A stretch of 64,000 bases of DNA from Halobacterium jilantaiense (GTDB lineage: Archaea > Halobacteriota > Halobacteria > Halobacteriales > Halobacteriaceae). The stretch is taken from the NCBI RefSeq assembly GCF_900110535.1, contig NZ_FOJA01000001.1, positions 124,001 to 188,000 on the forward strand, given 5' to 3'. The position numbers and the translations under genes are program-made. The notes beneath the pieces are model-generated. The model worked only from the letters and a program-made list of their open reading frames with translations, did not search any database and was not told the origin of the DNA. Each line of letters starts with the position of its first letter. Position 1 is the stretch's first letter. Below, one piece after another: positions 58,224-64,000 of this stretch.

Positions 58224-58709
58224 ATGGACGAACGCGACGTCACACTCCTGAAGGCCATCGCCGACCTCGGCACCGGCAGCCCGGAGGCGCTCCACGAGGA
58301 GACGGACATCCCCGTCTCAACCATCCACTACCGGCTGAACAACCTCCGCGAGGACGGCGTGCTCACGAACGACCTCTACGACGTCGACCTCGACGCCGTC
58401 GGCCTCGACGTCACCGTCGTCCTCGAAGTGCTCACGAGCTACGACGGCAGCTACGAGGACGTCGCCGACGAAATCAGCACGATCGAGGGCGTCACCCAGA
58501 CGTTCTTCACGATGGGTGAGACGGACTTCGTCGTCGTCGCTCGGCTCCCGGACTCCGACGAGGTCGAACGCCTCATCTCCGACTTCGAGGCCCTCGACCC
58601 CGTCGACCGGACGAACTCCACGTTCGTCATCGACCGCCAGAAGGACTCCCAGCGCGCCCTCGAGAGCTACAGCCTCGACAGCCTCCTCGAGGCGCTCGTC
58701 GACGAGTAA
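58224..58709 (+). CDS. Lrp/AsnC family transcriptional regulator
   Basis: This 161-residue protein has an N-terminal HTH (MDERDVTLLKAIADLGTGSP, VSTIHYRLNNLREDGVL) and a C-terminal RAM (ligand) domain with VVLEVLTSYDGSYEDVADEISTIEGVTQTFFTMGETDFVVVARL. It fits the Lrp/AsnC size and layout. Such proteins sense amino acids and control their transport or metabolism. The divergent EamA transporter gene is the obvious candidate target. Gene 58711 (GatE) ends just 2 bases past this stop on the other strand. Confidence 0.92.
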   Translation: MDERDVTLLKAIADLGTGSPEALHEETDIPVSTIHYRLNNLREDGVLTNDLYDVDLDAVGLDVTVVLEVLTSYDGSYEDVADEISTIEGVTQTFFTMGETDFVVVARLPDSDEVERLISDFEALDPVDRTNSTFVIDRQKDSQRALESYSLDSLLEALVDE

Positions 58710-58710
58710 G

Positions 58711-60579
58711 CTACGCCCGCTGCTGAATCTCCTCGCGCAGCACCTCGCTGACGAGGTCGCCGTCCGCTTTCCCGCGCAGCGCGCCCATGCACTCGCCCAT
58801 CAGTGCCGAGAACGCGCCCATGCCCTCGGCCTCGACCTGGTCGCTGTTCCGCTCGACGACCTCGACGACGGCCTCGCGGACCTCGTCCTCGGCGGCCGAG
58901 CCGAGCCCGAGTTCCTCCGCGAGTTCGGCGGGGTCGCTGTCCGGGTTCTCCGCAAGCCCACCGAGGAGCTCGGGGACGCCCTCCTGGGCCAGGTCGCCCT
59001 CGGTGACGAGCCCCAGCACACCCCGGAAGTGGTCGTCCGTCAGCTGGTTGACGGGCACGTCGTCCCGGCGGAGTTCCGTGACCGTCGACTCAAGCGTCTG
59101 CGCGGCGAGCGTCGCGTCGACGCCCGCTCCGACCTGCTCCTCGAACAGCGGCCACCGCCGGCCGTACGCCACCTGCTCGGCGAGCCCGGCGTCCAGCCCG
59201 AACTCGTCCTGGTAGCGCTCGACTTTCTCCGTGAGCAGTTCCGGCGTCGCCACGTCCGAGGGGTCCGGGTCGACGGGCGGCACGTCGGTCTCGGGGTACA
59301 TCCGCGCCGCGCCCGGCAGCGGGCGCAGGTACCGCGAGGTGCCGTCGTCGTTCGCGCCCCGGGTCTCCTCCGGCACGCCCGCCATCGCCGTCTCTGCACG
59401 CTCTGCGACCGCCTCGATGGACTGCGCCGCGGTCTCCGGGTCGTCGGCGACGATGGCGACGGCGTCAGTCTCGCCCGCACCGACGGCCTCGCGGAGCGAC
59501 GCCACTTCGTCCTCGGTGACGCCGTACGCGGGCAGTTCGTCGGTGTGGAAGATGCCGCCAGCGCCGTGGCGCTTCGCGTGGTCGGAGAACTCCGTGCCCA
59601 GTCGCCGGTCGTCCTGCAGCTCGCGGCCGACGAGCCCGTCGAAACCGAACAGGGGGACGGCGTGGACCTCGCCACCCGCATCGAGCGCACCCCGAATGAC
59701 GCCAGAGTCGGTGTCGGCGAACACGTCCGTCACGTCCTGCGTCCCGCCGACGCTCGCGTCTCGCTCGTCCAGCTCGTCGGCGATGCCCAGCAGTTCGACC
59801 TGCCGGCGGACCTCCTCCCGCACCAGGTCGTCGATGTCGTCGAGGCTCTGGACGCCTTTCATCTCCACGCGCGCGCCCTCCGCGATGGAGACGTTCACGT
59901 CCTGCCGGATGGTCCCCAGCCCGCGCTTGACCTTCCCCGTCGACCGCAGCAACATCCCGATGCGCTCGGCGGCCTCGCGGGCCTGCTCGGGCGACGAGAT
60001 GTCCGGCTTCGTCCCGATTTCGACCAGCGGGATGCCGAGCCGGTCCAGCGAGTACAGCACGCCGTCCTCGCGGTCCTCGACCCGCTGTGCGGACTCCTCT
60101 TCGAGCATCAGGTCCTCGATGCCGACAGGGCCCTCGCTCGTCTCGATAGCGCCGTCCTCGGCGACCAGCGACGACCGCTGGAACCCGCCGGTGTTCGACC
60201 CGTCGATGACGACCTTCCGCATCACGTGCGCGCGGTCGACGGCCGTCATGTCCAGCAACTGGGCGATTTCCATCGCGGCCTCCAGCGCCTCCTCGTCCAT
60301 GCGGTGGGGCGGCTCGTCGTCGTCCTCGACGAGGCAGGTCGAGTCGTACGCGAGGTACTCGAACTCCCGCTCGACCTTGCTCTCCTCCAGCGCCGCCTCG
60401 TCTATTTCACCCAGCTCCGAGCGCGTCGGGTGGAGGTACCGCGTGAACGACCGCGTGGACTCCTCGGGCTCCCGGAGGTCGGTCGGGCACGCGCAGAACA
60501 GCTTGGTCGCCGTGTCCAGTTGCTGGTGGATTTCCAGCCCGGCGACCAGTCCCAGCTCGTCGTAGTCGAACTCGGTCAT
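58711..60579 (-). CDS. gatE: Glu-tRNA(Gln) amidotransferase subunit E
   Basis: This 622-residue protein opens LGLVAGLEIHQQLDTATKLFCACPTDLREPEEST (GatB/GatE kinase-amidotransferase core), with the zinc-site Cys and EIHQQLDT, then VVIDGSNTGGFQRSSLVAEDG, SLDRLGIPLVEIGTKPDI and LRSTGKVKRGLGTIRQDVNVSI. An inserted AspRS-like GAD domain occupies the middle (residues 290-420), as in GatE but not GatB. The C-terminal YqeY-like tail ends ALMGECMGALRGKADGDLVSEVLREEI. With GatD it converts Glu-tRNA(Gln) to Gln-tRNA(Gln), the archaeal route. The window also has both tRNA-Glu genes. Confidence 0.95.
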   Translation of the reverse strand: MTEFDYDELGLVAGLEIHQQLDTATKLFCACPTDLREPEESTRSFTRYLHPTRSELGEIDEAALEESKVEREFEYLAYDSTCLVEDDDEPPHRMDEEALEAAMEIAQLLDMTAVDRAHVMRKVVIDGSNTGGFQRSSLVAEDGAIETSEGPVGIEDLMLEEESAQRVEDREDGVLYSLDRLGIPLVEIGTKPDISSPEQAREAAERIGMLLRSTGKVKRGLGTIRQDVNVSIAEGARVEMKGVQSLDDIDDLVREEVRRQVELLGIADELDERDASVGGTQDVTDVFADTDSGVIRGALDAGGEVHAVPLFGFDGLVGRELQDDRRLGTEFSDHAKRHGAGGIFHTDELPAYGVTEDEVASLREAVGAGETDAVAIVADDPETAAQSIEAVAERAETAMAGVPEETRGANDDGTSRYLRPLPGAARMYPETDVPPVDPDPSDVATPELLTEKVERYQDEFGLDAGLAEQVAYGRRWPLFEEQVGAGVDATLAAQTLESTVTELRRDDVPVNQLTDDHFRGVLGLVTEGDLAQEGVPELLGGLAENPDSDPAELAEELGLGSAAEDEVREAVVEVVERNSDQVEAEGMGAFSALMGECMGALRGKADGDLVSEVLREEIQQRA

Positions 60580-60615
60580 TACCCGACCGTGGGACGGCGA
60601 ACGGTAAAAAACCGT

Positions 60616-62172
60616 TCAGTCTGCGCTTGTCGGTGTCGCGCCCGCACTCGCGTCGTCGCCGTCGCTGCGCACGCCGACGGCTACGAGCGCGCGGTCGACG
60701 AGCCGCTCTGTGAGCGCGTCGGCTTCCCCGTCGTCCCGGTCGATGGCGACAGCCCCACCTCCGGAGAGGGACCGCGAGCCCGCGGTGTCGACGACGACGC
60801 TCGTCAGGTCCCAGCGACGCTGGAAGACGGTCTGTTGCTCGATGACGGTCTGGACGCGGTGGTTCGGGACGACCGTGGTCTGCCGCCGCCACCAGCCCTG
60901 CTGGGTCACGACGTGGTCGTCGTCGGCGTGGAATCCACGGGTAGCGTGCGCGCGGCGGGCGGCGGGCACCGCCAGTGGCACGAGCGCGAACAGCGCGTAC
61001 CACGGGAACGCCACGGCGAACCGGCTCACGAGGAAGCCGGCGGCGACGACGGCGAGGCCCGCCAGCGCGTACCGGCGGACGTAGCGCTTGCGGGCGCGCT
61101 CCGGCGGCCGCGTCAGGTCGTAGTCGCCGAACGGCTCGACGTCCCGAGCGAGCGCGAGGATGTCTCGGCGGGACGCCAGCGGGACGGCGGCCTCCGACCC
61201 GCCGCTCGGGGACTGGCCGGGCGCGTACCCCGCGGTCTCGACCGCCAGCGACGCGAAGCCGTACCGCCGCATCAGGACGTTCTCCTCGACGGAGACGGTC
61301 TGGAGCTTCGACAGCGGGATGGTGCCGTCCCGGCGCTCGAAGAGCCCGCGCTCGTACCGGAGGTCGTCGCCCACCCGGCGCAGCCGGAAGCCGTAGAACT
61401 GGATGATTCGCAGCACCGCCGACACCAGCCAGATGCCAACCGCGAGCACGAGGATGCCCGCGGCGAGCACGGCGAGCCCGACGTTCGGGATGTCGACGCG
61501 CTGCCCGAGACTCGGCACGACGAACGTCGCGAACGCCACGACGCCGGAGAGCAAGCGCGGGTCGAACGAGAGCAGGCCGTACAGCAGGAGGTCGCGGTCC
61601 GAGAGTTCGAAGAGGAGTTCGCCGCGCTCCCCGCGGGGCGCGCGCTCCGCGTCGTCGACCGGCACCTCGTTCTCCGCGAGTTCCGCGTCGTCGTCGCGCT
61701 CGTCTGTTTCAGGCCGCGAGTCACCGCGCCGCTCTCGGGCGGCGCGGCGCTCCCGGACCTCCTCCTGGAGCCGGCCGGCCTCCTCGCGGCTGACGAACCG
61801 CAGGTTCGCCTCCGTGCTGCCGCCGCCCGCAGTCTCGACGTCCACTTCTGCGAGGCCGAGCAGCCGGGCGACCAGCGACCGCGTCACGTCGACGTTCTGG
61901 ACGCGCCGCAGCGGAATCTCGCGCTCGCGCCGGGAGAACACGCCCGAAGCGATGTCGAGGCTGTCCTCGGTGAGTTCGTACTCGAAGCGCCGGTAGTACG
62001 CGAGCTCGTAGCCGACGACGGCGACGACGGCCAGCACCGCGGCGACGACAGCCCCGCCGGTCAGCACGGGGTCGCCCTGCGAGAGCGCAACCCCGCCGAT
62101 GAGGAACGCCCACGCGAACCCGATGCCGCGGGAGACCGCGCGCACCGGCACCGACAGCGGGTGGAGTCTCAT
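60616..62172 (-). CDS. PH (bPH2/YdbT-like) membrane protein
   Basis: This 518-residue protein has several membrane helices and two or more bPH2 (DUF304) domains: EYELTEDSLDIASGVFSRREREIPLRRVQNVDVTRSLVARLLGLAEVDVETAGGG, a second FRLRRVGDDLRYERGLFERRDGTIPLSKLQTVSVEENVLMRRYGFASLAVETAG, and a third WWRRQTTVVPNHRVQTVIEQQTVFQRRWDLTSVVVDTAG. Between them is an acidic linker with DDDAELAENEVPVDDAE. Its start overlaps the stop of the upstream single-domain partner (ATGA), so the pair forms an operon, as YdbS/YdbT do in bacteria. Function is unsettled; a role in membrane homeostasis is suggested for relatives. Confidence 0.88.
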   Translation of the reverse strand: MRLHPLSVPVRAVSRGIGFAWAFLIGGVALSQGDPVLTGGAVVAAVLAVVAVVGYELAYYRRFEYELTEDSLDIASGVFSRREREIPLRRVQNVDVTRSLVARLLGLAEVDVETAGGGSTEANLRFVSREEAGRLQEEVRERRAARERRGDSRPETDERDDDAELAENEVPVDDAERAPRGERGELLFELSDRDLLLYGLLSFDPRLLSGVVAFATFVVPSLGQRVDIPNVGLAVLAAGILVLAVGIWLVSAVLRIIQFYGFRLRRVGDDLRYERGLFERRDGTIPLSKLQTVSVEENVLMRRYGFASLAVETAGYAPGQSPSGGSEAAVPLASRRDILALARDVEPFGDYDLTRPPERARKRYVRRYALAGLAVVAAGFLVSRFAVAFPWYALFALVPLAVPAARRAHATRGFHADDDHVVTQQGWWRRQTTVVPNHRVQTVIEQQTVFQRRWDLTSVVVDTAGSRSLSGGGAVAIDRDDGEADALTERLVDRALVAVGVRSDGDDASAGATPTSAD

Positions 62173-62648
62173 ACCGCGTCACCCTCGCCGTCTTCGGGCT
62201 CGCTCTCGATGGCGAGGTGCCGCAGCGTCTCCTGCACGTCGTCCGCACGCGCGACTTCGAGGCCGGGAATCGAGACGTCTGCGCCCCGCGAGCCCGCGGT
62301 GTAGACGACGACGCGCCCGAGGCCGAGCACGCGCTCGAGAGGGCCGCGCCGGGAGTCGACGTGCTGGACGCGCACGTAGGGGACGGTGGTTCGGACGGTC
62401 ACGAGCACGCCCCGTTCGATGTAGAGGGTGTCCTCGCGGACGTCGAAGCGCCACGCGCGATACCGCAAGGCGACGTGGAGGGAGCCGAGTGCGGCGACGG
62501 CGACGAAGACGCCGGCCGCCGCGACGAGCCGGTTCACGTCGACGTTCAGGGCAGTGACGGCGACCCCCGCGATGCCAGCGAGCACGGCGGCGTACACGGC
62601 GACGCGCCACAGCCAGACGACGACAACCCTCCGGTCGAGTCGCTCCAT
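62169..62648 (-). CDS. PH (bPH2/YdbS-like) membrane protein
   Basis: This 159-residue protein has two N-terminal membrane helices (VVVVWLWRVAVYAAVLAGIAGVAVTAL, LVAAAGVFVAVAALGSLHVAL) and one bPH2 domain (WRFDVREDTLYIERGVLVTVRTTVPYVRVQHVDSRRGPLERVLGLGRVVVYTAGS). It is the short partner of the following 518-residue gene; the two overlap by 4 bases. ATG 62648 is used; codons upstream to 62675 are possible but not needed. Confidence 0.88.
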   Translation of the reverse strand: MERLDRRVVVVWLWRVAVYAAVLAGIAGVAVTALNVDVNRLVAAAGVFVAVAALGSLHVALRYRAWRFDVREDTLYIERGVLVTVRTTVPYVRVQHVDSRRGPLERVLGLGRVVVYTAGSRGADVSIPGLEVARADDVQETLRHLAIESEPEDGEGDAV

Positions 62649-62714
62649 GCCACGGGCTCCGGACTCGCGGTACAAGAAGGTAGGCGGGTGACTGCGGGAA
62701 CCGCGCTCGGCAGA

Positions 62715-64000
62715 TTACTCGTCGTCGCCGGAGAGGATGCCGCGGTGGGTCATGCGCTCGGGGTCGAGGACGTCTGCGGCCTCGTCGGCGTTGAGGTAGC
62801 CCTTCTCCACGACGACTTCCTCGACAGTCTTGCCCTCCTTGAGCGCGGCCTTCGCGACCTCGCTGGCCTTGTCGTAGCCGATGGTGGGGTTGAGCGCGGT
62901 GGCGAGGGCCATCGAACGCTGGACCTGTGCCTCACAGGCGTCCTCGTTGGCTTCGAGTTTCGCGACGAACTTCTCGCCGAACGCCTCGCTCGCGTTCGCG
63001 AGCATGTCCGCCGACTGCAGGAAGTTGTGCGCGAGGACGGGCTTGTAGAGGTTCAGGTCGATCTGGCCCTCGGCCGCGCCCGCGGAGACGGCGGCGTCGT
63101 TGCCGACGACCTGCTTGTGGACCTGGTTGACGGCCTCCGCCACGACCGGGTTGATTTTGCCGGGCATGATCGAGGACCCGGGCTGGTTCTCGGGCTGCTC
63201 GATTTCGCCGAGCCCGTTGCGCGGGCCGGACGCAAGCAGGCGGAGGTCGTTCGCAATCTTGTTCAGCGAGCCCGCGATGGTGCGGAGCGCGCCGTGGGCC
63301 TCGCTCATGGCGTCGTGGGCGGCCTGCGCCTCGAAGTGGTCGTCGGCCTCGCGGAACTCGACGCCCGTCTCCTCGCTGATGTACGCCGCGGCCTTCTCGG
63401 GGAACTCGGGGTGCGTGTTGAGACCGGTGCCGACGGCCGTCCCGCCGAGCGCGAGCTCGGCGAGCCGGGGCTTCACGGACTCGGCGCGCTCGATGCCCTT
63501 CTCGACCTGCGTGCGGTAGCCGCCGAACTCCTGGCCGAGGCGGACGGGCGTGGCGTCCTGGAGGTGGGTGCGGCCGGTCTTCACGACGCCGTCGAACTCG
63601 TCGGCCTTCGCGTCGAGTTCGTCGCGAAGCGTCTCCAGACCGGGCTTCACGTCCTTCACGAGCGCCTCCAGGCTCGCGACGTGCATCGCGGTTGGGATGA
63701 CGTCGTTGCTGGACTGGCCGTAGTTGACGTGGTCGTTCGGGTGGACGACGCGGTCGCCGATGTCCTCGCCGAGAATCTCCGCGGCGCGGTTCGCGATGAC
63801 TTCGTTGGCGTTCATGTTCGAGGACGTCCCGGACCCGGTCTGGAAGACGTCCACGGGGAACTGGTCGTCGTGTTCGCCCGCGATGACCTCGTCGGCCGCC
63901 TCGACGATGGCGTCGGCCTTCTCCTCGCCGACGAGGCCGAGGTCGCGGTTCGCCTGTGCGGCGGCCTTCTTCACGACGCCGAGCGCGCGCACGAACCGGC
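62715..64000 (-). CDS. fumC: Fumarate hydratase class II, 5' end outside window
   Basis: The frame is open at base 64000 (RFVRALGVVKKAAAQANRDLG at the edge), so the first roughly 45 residues are missing. Signatures present are FQTGSGTSSNMNANEVIANRA, the substrate site VHPNDHVNYGQSSNDVIPTAMHV, KTGRTHLQDATPVRLGQEFGGY and the fumarase/aspartase signature GSSIMPGKINPV. It hydrates fumarate to malate, the step after succinate dehydrogenase encoded at 8.5-12 kb. Length and motifs are those of a normal class II enzyme. Confidence 0.95.
   Translation of the reverse strand, partial: RFVRALGVVKKAAAQANRDLGLVGEEKADAIVEAADEVIAGEHDDQFPVDVFQTGSGTSSNMNANEVIANRAAEILGEDIGDRVVHPNDHVNYGQSSNDVIPTAMHVASLEALVKDVKPGLETLRDELDAKADEFDGVVKTGRTHLQDATPVRLGQEFGGYRTQVEKGIERAESVKPRLAELALGGTAVGTGLNTHPEFPEKAAAYISEETGVEFREADDHFEAQAAHDAMSEAHGALRTIAGSLNKIANDLRLLASGPRNGLGEIEQPENQPGSSIMPGKINPVVAEAVNQVHKQVVGNDAAVSAGAAEGQIDLNLYKPVLAHNFLQSADMLANASEAFGEKFVAKLEANEDACEAQVQRSMALATALNPTIGYDKASEVAKAALKEGKTVEEVVVEKGYLNADEAADVLDPERMTHRGILSGDDE

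Noticed and set aside
58516..62304. A very long open frame (over 1200 codons) on the plus strand
   Set aside because: It is antisense to gatE and the two PH-domain genes, which have clear families. High GC content leaves long open antisense frames; its Arg-rich composition is not haloarchaeal.
1..64000. CRISPR array, insertion sequence, phage or restriction system
   Set aside because: No regularly spaced repeats with unique spacers, transposase, integrase or methylase-endonuclease motifs were seen; the only tandem repeat is the 80-bp unit.

Overview
The window is a high-GC, gene-dense piece of a haloarchaeal chromosome. The proteins are strongly acidic (Asp/Glu-rich, Lys-poor). Start codons are a mix of ATG and GTG, and many genes have a TATA-like box 20-35 nt before the start, as in leaderless archaeal mRNAs. 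Markers include an archaeal GatE amidotransferase subunit, Bat-type HTH regulators, a HalOD1 protein, ThyX, an MptE-type pterin diphosphokinase and class III-type archaeal promoters. A photolyase gene next to a Mn/Fe superoxide dismutase gene and the Sdh operon order suggest Halobacterium or a close relative; this genus assignment is an inference. No CRISPR array, insertion sequence, rRNA or replication origin was found.

Layout. 1-8.5 kb: a partial glutamate-cysteine ligase-like gene, a Bat-type regulator, small haloarchaeal proteins, a PHP phosphoesterase, a lipid kinase, a formate/nitrite-type channel, an aspartoacylase-like deacylase coupled to a DUF1328 membrane protein, an MscS channel, a ferritin-like protein and a XapX protein. 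8.5-12 kb: sdhCDBA, succinate dehydrogenase. 12-15.6 kb: an AstE/ASPA-like deacylase divergent from a RimK-type ATP-grasp ligase fused to a retropepsin-like (RimB-type) protease, then a DNA glycosylase and a membrane protein. 15.7-21.7 kb: a 3-hydroxyacyl-CoA dehydrogenase/enoyl-CoA hydratase fusion, tRNA-Glu(UUC), two Tat-type lipoproteins and an acyl-CoA synthetase. 21.8-28.3 kb: small unknown proteins, a structured intergenic segment, a GNAT acetyltransferase, a repeat-rich 570-residue protein, a ligase-fold protein lacking its catalytic Lys and an S9 peptidase. 28.3-35 kb: the most accessory-looking stretch, with a calcium-repeat surface protein and an overlapping beta-helix surface protein, GtrA, a truncated DUF1616 protein, a type IV pilin, tRNA-Glu(CUC) in inverted orientation and two tandem membrane paralogs. 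35-41.5 kb: ThyX, cupin, metallo-beta-lactamase, SOD, an 80-bp tandem repeat, photolyase, DUF2270 and a thioesterase. 41.6-52 kb: a sulfatase-fold protein, two tandem near-identical acyl-CoA ligases, a lactonase-like hydrolase, a DUF5694 gene broken by an in-frame amber codon, a winged-helix regulator, then an SDR, an F420-type LLM oxidoreductase and a quinone oxidoreductase. 52-64 kb: MptE and FolP for pterin/folate synthesis, a TrmJ-like methyltransferase, HalOD1 and Bat-type regulators, a MaoC hydratase, an EamA transporter divergent from an Lrp regulator, GatE, two PH-domain membrane proteins and a partial fumarase.

How the genes fit together. The strongest themes are aerobic carbon metabolism (Sdh, FumC, beta-oxidation fusion, three acyl-CoA ligases, thioesterase, MaoC), light and oxygen damage repair (photolyase, SOD, AlkA-type glycosylase, ferritin-like protein, gamma-glutamylcysteine synthesis) and Glu/Gln translation (both tRNA-Glu isoacceptors and GatE). 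The least explained items are the RimK-protease fusion with its divergent deacylase, the three-hairpin region near 22.6 kb, the 80-bp repeat beside photolyase, the Lys-less ligase homologue and the amber-interrupted DUF5694 gene.
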